This document shows positions 44,567 through 52,678 of a stretch of DNA of 64,000 nt, piece by piece (the first letter of the stretch is position 1; each line of letters begins with the position of its first letter). A model generated the notes under the pieces. The model was not told the origin of the DNA, did no database searches, and saw only the letters and a list, made by a program, of their open reading frames with translations. This stretch comes from Acidobacteriota bacterium (lineage in GTDB: Bacteria > Acidobacteriota > Thermoanaerobaculia > Gp7-AA8). The position numbers were made by a program, and so were the translations under genes. The DNA is taken from contig JAFATB010000025.1 of the NCBI GenBank assembly GCA_019244185.1, positions 1-64,000 on the forward strand, written 5' to 3'.

Positions 44567-46696
44567 ATGTCCGAACGCCTCGTCGGCGTCGTCGAGCGCG
44601 TGCCGCATTACGCGACCGCGACCGGCTTCTGCATCGCCGATGTGCGCGAGCAGGCCGGGGCGCTGGTGCGCGTCGTGGCGACGTGTCCGCCGCTGGAGCC
44701 GGGCGACGAGGTGGAAGTGCTCGGGCGGCACATGGTGCACAACCGCTTCGGGCCGCAGTTCCGCGCCGAGCAGGTGACGCCGCGTCTGCCGGTCGGGCGC
44801 GCCGCCCTCGCCCGCTACCTCGGCTCGGGACGCGTGCGCGGCATCGGTCCCGCGCTCGCGGAGCGGCTGCTCGACGAGTTCGGCGAACACGTTATCGGCG
44901 TTCTCGACGACGCGCCGGAGAAGCTGCTGCGCATCCCCGGCATCGGTCCGAAGAAGCTCGCGCTCATTCGCAAAGGGTGGAGCGAGCAGCGCGACGTCTG
45001 GCGTCTCGCGGCGATGCTGGCCGAGCACGGCATCGGGACGGGACGCGCGGCGCGGATCCAGAAACAATTCGGCGGCGCCGCGATCGCGGTCATCCGCCAG
45101 AATCCCTACCGGCTCGCGCAGGAAGTGCGCGGCATCGGCTTCGCCACGTCCGACGCGATCGCGCAGTCGCTCGGCTTCGATCGTGCGTCGCCGTTCCGCG
45201 TCCGCGCGGGACTGCAGCATCTGCTCGACGAGGCGCGCGGCGCGGGTCACTGCGGCGTGCCGCGCACCAAGCTCGTCGACGAGGCGGTGAAGCTGCTCGA
45301 TGTCGATGCGGCACTCGCGACGTCGGTGCTCGACGACGCGCTCGCGGAGCGCAGCGTCATCGCTGAGACGCTCGAAAATACGACGCTCCTCTTCACGCCG
45401 CGACTCTACGTGGCGGAGACTCGCATCGCCTCGATGCTGCGTGCGCTCGCGTCATCGGAGGCGCCGTTTTCCAGGAACGACATCGACGCGCTCATCGACA
45501 CGGTCGAGAGCGACTTCGTGCTGCCGGACGAGAAGCGCCGCGCGATCGCGCTCGCGCTGACGAATCCCGTCTGCGTCATCACCGGCGGTCCCGGCGTCGG
45601 CAAGACGACGGTCGTCAACGCCATCCTGCAGATCGCGGCGCGCGCGGAGCTCGAGCTCGCGCTCGCGGCGCCGACCGGACGCGCGGCGAAGCGGCTCGCG
45701 CAGCAGACGGGCCATCCCGCGCAGACGATCCACCGGCTGCTCGAGTGGAATCCGGAAGAAGACGGCTTCCAGCGCAACGAGGACCGGCCGCTCGAATGCG
45801 ATCTGCTCGTGATTGACGAAGCGTCGATGTGCGACGTGCTGCTTTTCGAGTCGCTGCTGCGCGCGGTCGACGCCGGCACGTCGCTGCTCATCGTCGGCGA
45901 CGCCGATCAGCTGCCGTCGATCGGTCCGGGGCAGGTGCTGCGCGACATCATCGACTCGGGTACGGTGCCGGTGGCGTCGCTGACGACCGTCTACAGGCAA
46001 TCCGGCGGCAGCGACATCGTCGCGAACGCGCATCGCATCAACCGCGGCACGCTACCCGATCTCGCGAACGCGCCGGAGACCGACTTCTACTTCTTCAGCG
46101 CCGCGACGCCCGAGGCCGCGCGCGAGCGCATCGTGGAGATCGTGGCGGAGCGGATCCCGCGCCGCTTCGGTCTCGATCCGCTGCGCGATGTGCAGGTGCT
46201 CTCGCCGATGCACAAAGGCGCGACCGGCGTCGACGAGCTGAACGCGGCGCTGCAGCAGCGCCTCAATCCCGCGCAGCGCGCCGGACGCCTCGCCTTCGCC
46301 GCGGGCGACAAGGTGATGCAGACGGTCAACAACTACGACAAGGAAGTCTTCAACGGCGACGTCGGCATCGTGCGCGAGATCGGCCGCGACGCGGAGTCGG
46401 TGGTGGTCGACTTCGACCGCGTGCTCGTCGAGTACGTCGCCGACGAGATCGAGCAGCTGACGCTCGCGTACGCGACCACGGTGCACAAGGCGCAGGGCTC
46501 CGAGTTTCCGGCGGTCGTGATCCCGGTCGTGGCCGCGCACTCGATCATGCTGCAGCGCAACCTCCTCTACACCGCCGTGACGCGCGGCCAGAAGCTGGTG
46601 ATCCTCGTCGGCGAGCGCGCCGCCGTCGAGCGCGCCGTGCGCAACGCGAACGCGATGAAGCGCTGGACGCGGCTGCGGCACTGCCTGCGCGGCTAG
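44567..46696 (+). CDS. recD2: RecD2-type ATP-dependent DNA helicase
   Basis: A 709-aa helicase of the RecD2 type, which works without RecBC. An N-terminal OB-like part is followed by helix-hairpin-helix segments (YLGSGRVRGIGPALAERLLD, IPGIGPKKLALIRKGW). The helicase core begins with ITGGPGVGKTT (residue about 343), then LVIDEASMCD, DADQLPSIGPGQ, VYRQ and the C-terminal ATTVHKAQGSEFPAVVIP and YTAVTRG. Length and domains are normal. The role is DNA repair or unwinding from 5' ends. Confidence 0.95.
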   Translation: MSERLVGVVERVPHYATATGFCIADVREQAGALVRVVATCPPLEPGDEVEVLGRHMVHNRFGPQFRAEQVTPRLPVGRAALARYLGSGRVRGIGPALAERLLDEFGEHVIGVLDDAPEKLLRIPGIGPKKLALIRKGWSEQRDVWRLAAMLAEHGIGTGRAARIQKQFGGAAIAVIRQNPYRLAQEVRGIGFATSDAIAQSLGFDRASPFRVRAGLQHLLDEARGAGHCGVPRTKLVDEAVKLLDVDAALATSVLDDALAERSVIAETLENTTLLFTPRLYVAETRIASMLRALASSEAPFSRNDIDALIDTVESDFVLPDEKRRAIALALTNPVCVITGGPGVGKTTVVNAILQIAARAELELALAAPTGRAAKRLAQQTGHPAQTIHRLLEWNPEEDGFQRNEDRPLECDLLVIDEASMCDVLLFESLLRAVDAGTSLLIVGDADQLPSIGPGQVLRDIIDSGTVPVASLTTVYRQSGGSDIVANAHRINRGTLPDLANAPETDFYFFSAATPEAARERIVEIVAERIPRRFGLDPLRDVQVLSPMHKGATGVDELNAALQQRLNPAQRAGRLAFAAGDKVMQTVNNYDKEVFNGDVGIVREIGRDAESVVVDFDRVLVEYVADEIEQLTLAYATTVHKAQGSEFPAVVIPVVAAHSIMLQRNLLYTAVTRGQKLVILVGERAAVERAVRNANAMKRWTRLRHCLRG

Positions 46697-46699
46697 AAT
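46694..46699 (+). promoter_or_regulatory. -10-like TAGAAT eight bases before an ATG
   Basis: TAGAAT overlaps the recD2 stop codon (TAG, 46694-46696) and lies 8 nt before the ATG at 46708. If used, it would start the next gene's own near-leaderless transcript. Confidence 0.4.
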
Positions 46700-46707
46700 C
46701 GCAGGAC

Positions 46708-47322
46708 ATGTTCCATCGCCGCCGGCAGCGCGCATTCGTCGCGGCCGCCTACGCCGCGACCGTCTTGTCGGTTGCCGGTCTGTGCGGCACGTTCTCCATC
46801 CCAAACCTCATCGAGGCGGACTTCTGCCGCGCGAGCAGGAAGACGACCGCGCGGATGCACGCCGTCGTGGATTGCCTTGGCGAGCGGAGACCACGGCATG
46901 GGCGCTTTCCCGGCGACCGCGAGTTCGATCTGCGCGCAATCCGCGACGGCTGGAACGGTGTGCTGCGCTACCACGCGTACGCCGACGGCGCGCGTTACGC
47001 GCTCGTGAGCGGGGGCGCGAATCGCCGCATCGATCCCGTGACCGCGGAACTCCTCGCCGCGCCGTCGCCGACGATCGATGTCGAGGGACGACTCGCGCTG
47101 GCGAATCGCATGCGATCGGACGCGCCCGCCGCCGCAAACGGTGACGACCTCGTCGTCGTCGATGGCCGCTTCGTCGCGTATCCCGAGCTTGGCTCCACCG
47201 AGTCCGCACCCTTCGTTTCGCGCTCGGCGCGCATTCAGCGCGCGCGTCGCGTCTCCGTAGCGCTCGGCCTCGTCTTCGGCGCGATGGCCGCCGTGCTCTG
47301 GAAGCTCGGCGGCCCACCGTAA
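46708..47322 (+). CDS. Two-helix membrane protein with a type II pseudopilin-like region
   Basis: A 204-aa protein. One helix near the N-terminus (FVAAAYAATVLSVAGLCG) and one at the C-terminus (VSVALGLVFGAMAAVLW). The part between has RDGWNGVLRYHAYADGARYA followed by LVSGGANRRIDP. This resembles the C-terminal end of GspG-type pseudopilins (DGWGNPxxYxxxxxxYxLxSxGxDG). The N-terminal cleavage motif of pilins is missing and there is an extra C-terminal helix, so I call it only pseudopilin-like. The role is unknown. Confidence 0.6.
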   Translation: MFHRRRQRAFVAAAYAATVLSVAGLCGTFSIPNLIEADFCRASRKTTARMHAVVDCLGERRPRHGRFPGDREFDLRAIRDGWNGVLRYHAYADGARYALVSGGANRRIDPVTAELLAAPSPTIDVEGRLALANRMRSDAPAAANGDDLVVVDGRFVAYPELGSTESAPFVSRSARIQRARRVSVALGLVFGAMAAVLWKLGGPP

Positions 47323-47361
47323 TCGTCAGCGCAATGCGGCGCGGCGTCACGCGCTATCGCG

Positions 47362-48684
47362 TCAGTACTCCCACGCTCCGATCTCGTACGTCCCGCCGCG
47401 CGCCTTGCGCCAGTAATCGACGGTCACGTAGCTGAGCGTGCGGCCGTGATCCTTCGCGGCGGACGTGCTGCCGATCTGATAGTCGGTCGCGAGGAGGCCG
47501 CCGGCGTGCGCGAACGCGGGGTCGCCGATCTGATCGTCGGCGCTGCTGTACGCGGGCGAGCCGGGATTCGCCGTCCAGTTGTTGTTGCGGAAGGTGTTGC
47601 CGGTCGACGTCACGCTGGCCAGCGTCGCGGACGAGCCGGACGGCAACGCGAAGATGTTGTTCTCGATGAGGTTCCCGCTGCTGGCGGTGTCGTTGTCGAT
47701 GTGCAGCGCGTGCGTCGTGGCGTTGTAGACGGTGTTGTTCGCGAAGCGGCAGCTGGTCATGCCGTACGGCTGGCTCTTCCAGTAGCCGAGGCCCCAGTGC
47801 GCGCGCACGACGACGTTGTTGATGACGTCGTTGCCGGAGAGCGCGTGCGTCGAGCCGCTCCCCTCGTTGGCCATGATGATGCCGTCGGCCGGATTGCCGC
47901 TGCGGTAGTAGTCGGCGTCGCCGCTACTATAAACATAGTTGCCGTCGACCTTGGCCGTGCGCGCGTACGTGATGTAAATCCCGGCCGAGTAGTTGTCGAA
48001 GACCTCGTTCCCCGTCACCACGACGCCGTCGGTGTAGCCGACGATGATCCCCTCGCCGTAGTTGCGGAAGACGCGATTGTTCATCACCGTCACGTTGTCG
48101 GCCTTGTCGATGCCGATGGCCTGGGGCCAGCCGCCGCTCGACGAGCGCGCGGAGTTCGAGAGGCAGTTGTGGTAGACGACGTTGCCGGCGATGAGGTCGT
48201 CGTGCACGACGTTGTCGGTGTCGTAGCCGAGGTAGATGCCGTCGTGCTGGTTGTCGTGAATGATGTTGTTCAGCACGCGGCCGTACTGCATGCCCCAGCC
48301 GTCGAAGCCGACCCAGGGTCCGTTGCGGATCTCGAAGCCGATGAAGTCGACGTACGGCGCGCCGACCGCGACGACGTCCGTGCCCGACGCGAGGCCGGTG
48401 CCGTCGAGGATCGCGGTCTCGCCGGGATACGACTGGAAGACGACGCGCGCGGTGCTGCTGCCGCCGTTCCAGATGCCGACGCTGCCCGTGTAAATGCCGC
48501 CGCGCACATAGACGACGTCTCCCGGCAGCACGAAATCCTCCGCCTTGTTGATCGTTGCATAAGGAGTGGTGATGCTGCCGTTGCCGGTCGAGTCACTGCC
48601 GTTCGTCGCGACGTAGAACGTGTTGGCGGAAAGCTGCGCGGCCGCGAGCATCGCGGCGGCGATCAGAAGAGCGATGCGTTTCAT
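47362..48684 (-). CDS. Secreted right-handed parallel beta-helix protein (copy 1)
   Basis: A 440-aa protein with a signal peptide (MKRIALLIAAAMLAAAQLSA). It starts NTFYVATNGSDSTGNGSITT and PYATINKAEDFVLPGDVVYV, typical of DUF1565/pectate-lyase-like secreted helices. At least eight coils follow (GIYLGYDTDNVVHDDLIAGN, RVFRNYGEGIIVGYTDGVVV). It ends GGTYEIGAWEY. Such proteins bind or cleave polysaccharides; no catalytic residues can be assigned. Its neighbour upstream is a clear paralogue. Confidence 0.87.
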   Translation of the reverse strand: MKRIALLIAAAMLAAAQLSANTFYVATNGSDSTGNGSITTPYATINKAEDFVLPGDVVYVRGGIYTGSVGIWNGGSSTARVVFQSYPGETAILDGTGLASGTDVVAVGAPYVDFIGFEIRNGPWVGFDGWGMQYGRVLNNIIHDNQHDGIYLGYDTDNVVHDDLIAGNVVYHNCLSNSARSSSGGWPQAIGIDKADNVTVMNNRVFRNYGEGIIVGYTDGVVVTGNEVFDNYSAGIYITYARTAKVDGNYVYSSGDADYYRSGNPADGIIMANEGSGSTHALSGNDVINNVVVRAHWGLGYWKSQPYGMTSCRFANNTVYNATTHALHIDNDTASSGNLIENNIFALPSGSSATLASVTSTGNTFRNNNWTANPGSPAYSSADDQIGDPAFAHAGGLLATDYQIGSTSAAKDHGRTLSYVTVDYWRKARGGTYEIGAWEY

Positions 48685-48711
48685 GGGGACGGTCTCCGTG
48701 AGGAAAGTTGG

Positions 48712-50082
48712 TTAGTGTTCGAGCGCGCCCATGTCGGGCGCGCCGTGGCGCGGGCGGCCGAAGTAGTCCGTCGCAATGCCGGGCATCGGCGCCGCGCGGT
48801 CGATGCAGGGCGATCCCTGCTGCAGTTCGAAGCTGGCGGCGCCGCGATTCCCCTCGGGATCGGCGAACTTCGGATCGCCGTGCGTATCCGTCGGGCTGGC
48901 CGCGAGCCACACGCCCGCGGCGGTGCCGCCGTTCCAGTGATTGTGGTGATACGAAACGCCGGTGCCGCTCACCTGCGCGAGCGGCCGTCCTGCGAACCCG
49001 TCGAAGATGTTGTCCGCGATGACGCTGCCGCTGTGGTGGACGTTCGGATCGGAAGCCGAGGCGGGCGTGACGCGGATCGATTCCTCGTGCGAGTGATAGA
49101 AGGTGTTGTGGGCGACGGTCACGTTCTGCAGGCCGCCGCCCTGGTCGTAGTTGCCGTAGTAGAAACCCCAGCGCGCCCACGCCACGATGTTGTTCGTGAT
49201 GGTGAGATCGGTGAGCGGCGTCATGTACTCGTACGTCTCGTTCGCGCAGGCGATGCCGGTGGCCGGCAGTCCGCCGCGATAGAACTTCTCGTCGGACGTG
49301 GCGCTGATGAAGTTGCGGTCGACGCGCGAATGCCGCGCGTTGTCGAGGTAGATCTCGACGCTGTAGTTGTCGTGCAGCTGATTCCCCTGCACGAGGCCGT
49401 GGCTGGAAACGATGAGCGCGATGCCTTCGCCGTAGTTGCGGAAGATGCGATTGCCGACGATCGTCGCGCCGTCGGTGTACTGCGTGCTGACCGACTGCGC
49501 CCAGCCGACACGCATCGCGCGCGGCTCGTTCTCGAGCACGCAGTTCGTGACGGTGTTGTCGCGGAACGTGAGCCGCGCGCTGATGCCGGGCTTCGGCGCG
49601 CCGCCGTAGATGCCCGCGCGGCGGCAGTCGCGCACGATGTTGCCGTCGACGAGGATGTCCTGCGAGCTCCAGACGTTGATGCCGATGAACGACGAGCCGG
49701 CGACCTCGAGGCCGCGCAGCTCGACGAAGCTGCTGCCGTCGAGCGTGATCGCCGCGGCCTGAGCGTTCGTCACGTCGCGGTCGTCGAGGATCGGCCGCTC
49801 GCCGGGATACGCGCGCACGACGATCGGCGTCTGCGCGGTGCCGTGCTTGTCGTGGACGCGAACGGCCTCGCGATAGCGGCCGCCGCGCACGGAGACGGTG
49901 TCCCCCGCGACGGCGCGCGCGGCCGCGGCGGTGATCGTGGCGAGCGGGCGTTCGAGAGTGCCGAGGCCGGCGGAATCGCTGCCGGTCGGCGCGACGTAGT
50001 AGGTCGCCGCGAGAACGCGCCGGGAGAGAAACGTCACCGCGAGAAGGGCGGTGACGCGGGCGAAGCGGAACGCCGTCACCAT
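48712..50082 (-). CDS. Secreted right-handed parallel beta-helix protein (copy 2)
   Basis: A 456-aa paralogue of the preceding entry: signal peptide, then ATYYVAPTGSDSAGLGTLER, RAVAGDTVSVRGGRYREAVR, coils such as NRIFRNYGEGIALIVSSHGL, and an end GRPRHGAPDMGALEH, the usual final motif of these proteins. The two share the coil order, including YYRSGNPADGII versus FYRGGLPATGIA, so they arose by tandem duplication. The gap between them is 27 bp. Polysaccharide binding is likely. Confidence 0.87.
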   Translation of the reverse strand: MVTAFRFARVTALLAVTFLSRRVLAATYYVAPTGSDSAGLGTLERPLATITAAAARAVAGDTVSVRGGRYREAVRVHDKHGTAQTPIVVRAYPGERPILDDRDVTNAQAAAITLDGSSFVELRGLEVAGSSFIGINVWSSQDILVDGNIVRDCRRAGIYGGAPKPGISARLTFRDNTVTNCVLENEPRAMRVGWAQSVSTQYTDGATIVGNRIFRNYGEGIALIVSSHGLVQGNQLHDNYSVEIYLDNARHSRVDRNFISATSDEKFYRGGLPATGIACANETYEYMTPLTDLTITNNIVAWARWGFYYGNYDQGGGLQNVTVAHNTFYHSHEESIRVTPASASDPNVHHSGSVIADNIFDGFAGRPLAQVSGTGVSYHHNHWNGGTAAGVWLAASPTDTHGDPKFADPEGNRGAASFELQQGSPCIDRAAPMPGIATDYFGRPRHGAPDMGALEH

Positions 50083-50124
50083 CGCCTTCCGTACTGCATT
50101 CCGCGCGCCGGACGCGCCCCGGGT

Positions 50125-50823
50125 TCAGCGCGTTTCTGTTTCGAATTCGCGGACGGCCTGCAGCGACCGCAAGGCGTTCGTGAGCGAGCGTCCGGCGAAT
50201 TCGTCCATGAGGCGCTGCAACCGCGGCGAGCGCTCCGCGCGTGCCTCGTAACGGCGCGCGAGCCAGAGCAGCACGCCCGCCGCGGCGACGCCGAAGAGCA
50301 CGTTCAGGACGAGCCAGAGCACGAACGTTTCGTGCTGCGCGCCGACGGCGCCGAGAATGCGCCACAAATCGACGCCGAAGAATCCCTCGACGAGCACCAC
50401 GAGCACGGGAAACCAGCACACGAGCGAAACCATCATCGTCCAGCGGGTCGTGCGGATGCGGAGAATCCGCAGCTTCCCGAGCTCCTTCTGCACCGTCACG
50501 ACCGGCTGGCTGTAATCGAGACGCGCGAGCGCGGCGAGTTGCCGGATGCAGTTGCCGAGGTACGCGATCGCACCGCAATCGACGAGCAGCGCGGGCACGA
50601 GGAAGCGCGGCTCGCGCAGATGCGTAAACACGAAGTCGCCGAGCCACACGACGGCCACGATTGTCATCAGCAGCTCGAACGCGACGCCGCGGCCGAGCCA
50701 GCGCAGGCTCGCGTGCGTCTTATCCAGTTGCATCGCGCGCACGCGTGCGGCGTCGAGGCGCACGAGCCGGTCGAGCTTTTCGTCGTGTGCGGCGAGGCGC
50801 GCCTTCAGTTCATCGAGATCCAT
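50125..50823 (-). CDS. Membrane protein coupled to an ECF sigma factor
   Basis: A 232-aa protein with an N-terminal soluble part (MDLDELKARLAAHDEKLDRL) and four membrane helices (residues about 45-65, 75-93, 128-150, 167-190). Its start lies inside the sigma-factor gene, 14 bp overlap. The position is that of an anti-sigma factor, but no zinc-finger or ASD motif is visible. Proteins with this opening are common next to ECF sigma genes in soil bacteria. The role as membrane-held regulator is inference. Confidence 0.72.
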   Translation of the reverse strand: MDLDELKARLAAHDEKLDRLVRLDAARVRAMQLDKTHASLRWLGRGVAFELLMTIVAVVWLGDFVFTHLREPRFLVPALLVDCGAIAYLGNCIRQLAALARLDYSQPVVTVQKELGKLRILRIRTTRWTMMVSLVCWFPVLVVLVEGFFGVDLWRILGAVGAQHETFVLWLVLNVLFGVAAAGVLLWLARRYEARAERSPRLQRLMDEFAGRSLTNALRSLQAVREFETETR

Positions 50824-51340
50824 GAGCGTCTCCTTCCATCTCTTCCTTCAGTTTGTTTTTGACGCGGTTGATGCGCGTCGCGGCGTTGGTGGCGGTGATG
50901 CCGAGGATCTCCGCGGACTCGGCGTGGCTGTAGCCTTCGATGTAGAGCACGAGCAGCGCGCGACTGAGCTCGTCGAGCTTCGCGACGAGCCGTTGCAGCA
51001 CGCGCACGCCGTCGCCGGCCTCGCCCATCAGCCGGTCGGCCGCGGCGAAGTCGATGAGCTCGACGTCGTCGAGCGGTACGGTCTGCCTCGCGCCGCGGCT
51101 GCTGCCGCGCAGCGAGGAGATCGCGACGTTCATCGCGATGCGGTACATCCACGTCGAGAACTTGAAGCGCTCGTCGTAGCGCGGAAACGACCGCCACAGT
51201 TGCACGACGATCTCCTGCGCGAGATCGCGGCGATCTTCGGCGTTCGCGCAGTACGCGCTCGCAACCTTGTACAGAATCCGCTTGTGCCGTTCGAGCAGCG
51301 TCACGAAGCGTTCATCCACCACTGCGTCCGTCATCAACAT
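50810..51340 (-). CDS. ECF-type RNA polymerase sigma factor
   Basis: A 176-aa sigma factor. Region 2 is DRRDLAQEIVVQLWRSFPRY with KFSTWMYRIAMNVAI. Region 4 is LVLYIEGYSHAESAEILGIT followed by ATRINRVKNKLKEEM. The start is ATG 51340 with GAAGG ahead (ATG 51334 is an alternative). The membrane protein that follows overlaps it and is the probable regulator. The gene is divergent from a small membrane protein over 64 bp. Confidence 0.93.
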   Translation of the reverse strand: MLMTDAVVDERFVTLLERHKRILYKVASAYCANAEDRRDLAQEIVVQLWRSFPRYDERFKFSTWMYRIAMNVAISSLRGSSRGARQTVPLDDVELIDFAAADRLMGEAGDGVRVLQRLVAKLDELSRALLVLYIEGYSHAESAEILGITATNAATRINRVKNKLKEEMEGDAHGSR

Positions 51341-51392
51341 CGAGCCTTCACTGCATGATTCGCTCGGAGGGGCCGAAGTATCACGAGCCCGC

Positions 51393-51398
51393 TACAAT
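51393..51398 (+). promoter_or_regulatory. TACAAT -10 six bases before an ATG (leaderless promoter)
   Basis: TACAAT, CCGCGC, then ATG at 51405. This is identical spacing to the sites at 31201 and 44555. There is no ribosome site in between. Confidence 0.6.
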
Positions 51399-51404
51399 CC
51401 GCGC

Positions 51405-51827
51405 ATGAACAACCCGATCGTGCGCATCGTGGCCGGCATCGTCGCGGGAGCGATCGTGGCGATGGCCGTCATCTTCGGCTTCGAGTCGCTCAACCTCGTG
51501 TTGCATCCGCTGCCGCGCGGGATCGATCTCAGCGATCCGGCCGCGATGAAGGCATTCGCGGCGGCGGCGCCGGCGAGCGCGCTGCTGGTGGTGCTCGCGG
51601 GCTACGTGGTGGGCACGTTCGCGGGCGTGTTCGTGGCGGCGAAGGTGGCGCGCTCGCAGATCGCGGGCATCGTCGTGGCGCTGCTGCTCGTCGCCGCCGG
51701 GATCGTCAACATGCTGACCATTCCGCATCCGGTGTGGTTCTGGGCGTCGTCGCTCAGCGCGTACGTGGTGATGGCGTGGGCGGCGCTCGTCGCGGCGCGG
51801 ACGCGCGGCGCGGCGCTTGCGGCATAA
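51405..51827 (+). CDS. Four-helix membrane protein of unknown function
   Basis: A 140-aa protein from ATG 51405. Helices at about 5-27, 50-75, 82-100 and 106-130 (for example ASALLVVLAGYVVGTFAGVF). No family recognised. It is read from the leaderless promoter at 51393 and its stop is 10 bp before the kdsA start, so the two may share a transcript. Confidence 0.7.
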   Translation: MNNPIVRIVAGIVAGAIVAMAVIFGFESLNLVLHPLPRGIDLSDPAAMKAFAAAAPASALLVVLAGYVVGTFAGVFVAAKVARSQIAGIVVALLLVAAGIVNMLTIPHPVWFWASSLSAYVVMAWAALVAARTRGAALAA

Positions 51828-51837
51828 TCCGCCGCGC

Positions 51838-52665
51838 ATGACTCGACCGATCGAAATCGCGCCCGGACTCTCGTTCGGCGGCGACCATCCTCCGCTGTTC
51901 ATCGCCGGCCCGTGCGTAATCGAGTCGCTCGACCACGCCCTGCGCATGGCCCGCACGCTCGTCGCGCTGCGTGACCAACTCGGCATCTCGCTCGTCTTCA
52001 AGTCGTCGTTCGACAAAGCGAACCGCTCGTCGATCGAGTCGTTCCGCGGACCGGGACTGGAGGAAGGGCTGAAGGTGCTGCGCGCGGTGAAAGAAGAAAC
52101 GGGATTGCCGCTGCTGTCGGACGTTCACGAGCCGTGGCAGGCGGAGCCCGCCGCGGAAGTCCTCGACATCCTCCAGATCCCGGCGTTCCTCTGCCGTCAG
52201 ACCGATCTCGTCGCCGCGGCCGCGCGGACGGGTAAGGCCGTCGGCGTGAAGAAGGGACAGTTCCTCTCGCCCGAGGAGACGAAGAACATTCTCGAGAAAG
52301 GCGCGGAAGTCGGGAACGAGAAGATCTTCATCACGGAGCGCGGCAGCTCGTTCGGCTATCAGAACCTCGTCGTCGACATGCGCGCGTTTCCGATCGTGCG
52401 CGGGTTCGGCGCGCCGGTGGTCTACGACATCACGCACTCGATGCAGAAGCCGGGCGGCGAAGGGAAGCAGACCGGCGGCACGCCGCAGTTCGCGCGTCCG
52501 CTGGCGCGCGCGGCGGCGGCGGCGGGAGCGGACGGCTTCTTCATGGAAGTGCACGACGATCCTCCGCACGCGCTGTCGGACCGCACGACGCAGATCCGTC
52601 CCGACGCCGCGCGCGCGATCATCGAGGACGTGTTGAAGATCCGCGCGGCGCTCGAGCCGATCTGA
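51838..52665 (+). CDS. kdsA: 3-deoxy-8-phosphooctulonate synthase
   Basis: A 275-aa enzyme that condenses arabinose 5-phosphate with PEP to give Kdo-8-phosphate. From ATG 51838: FIAGPCVIES, FKSSFDKANRSS, RGPGLEEGL, LSDVHEPWQ, CRQTDLVAAAARTGKAVGVK, YDITHSMQKPGG and EVHDDPPHALSD. The Cys in ILQIPAFLCRQTD is typical of the general barrel. The usual order kdsB-pyrG-kdsA is broken here by about 8 kb between pyrG and kdsA. Confidence 0.97.
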   Translation: MTRPIEIAPGLSFGGDHPPLFIAGPCVIESLDHALRMARTLVALRDQLGISLVFKSSFDKANRSSIESFRGPGLEEGLKVLRAVKEETGLPLLSDVHEPWQAEPAAEVLDILQIPAFLCRQTDLVAAAARTGKAVGVKKGQFLSPEETKNILEKGAEVGNEKIFITERGSSFGYQNLVVDMRAFPIVRGFGAPVVYDITHSMQKPGGEGKQTGGTPQFARPLARAAAAAGADGFFMEVHDDPPHALSDRTTQIRPDAARAIIEDVLKIRAALEPI

Positions 52666-52678
52666 GGCGTTCTTCATC

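Noticed and set aside
47446..50862. Plus-strand open frame of 1138 codons over the beta-helix genes
   Set aside because: It spans two real genes and their gap on the other strand, and the translation is Arg/Val/Ala-rich noise.
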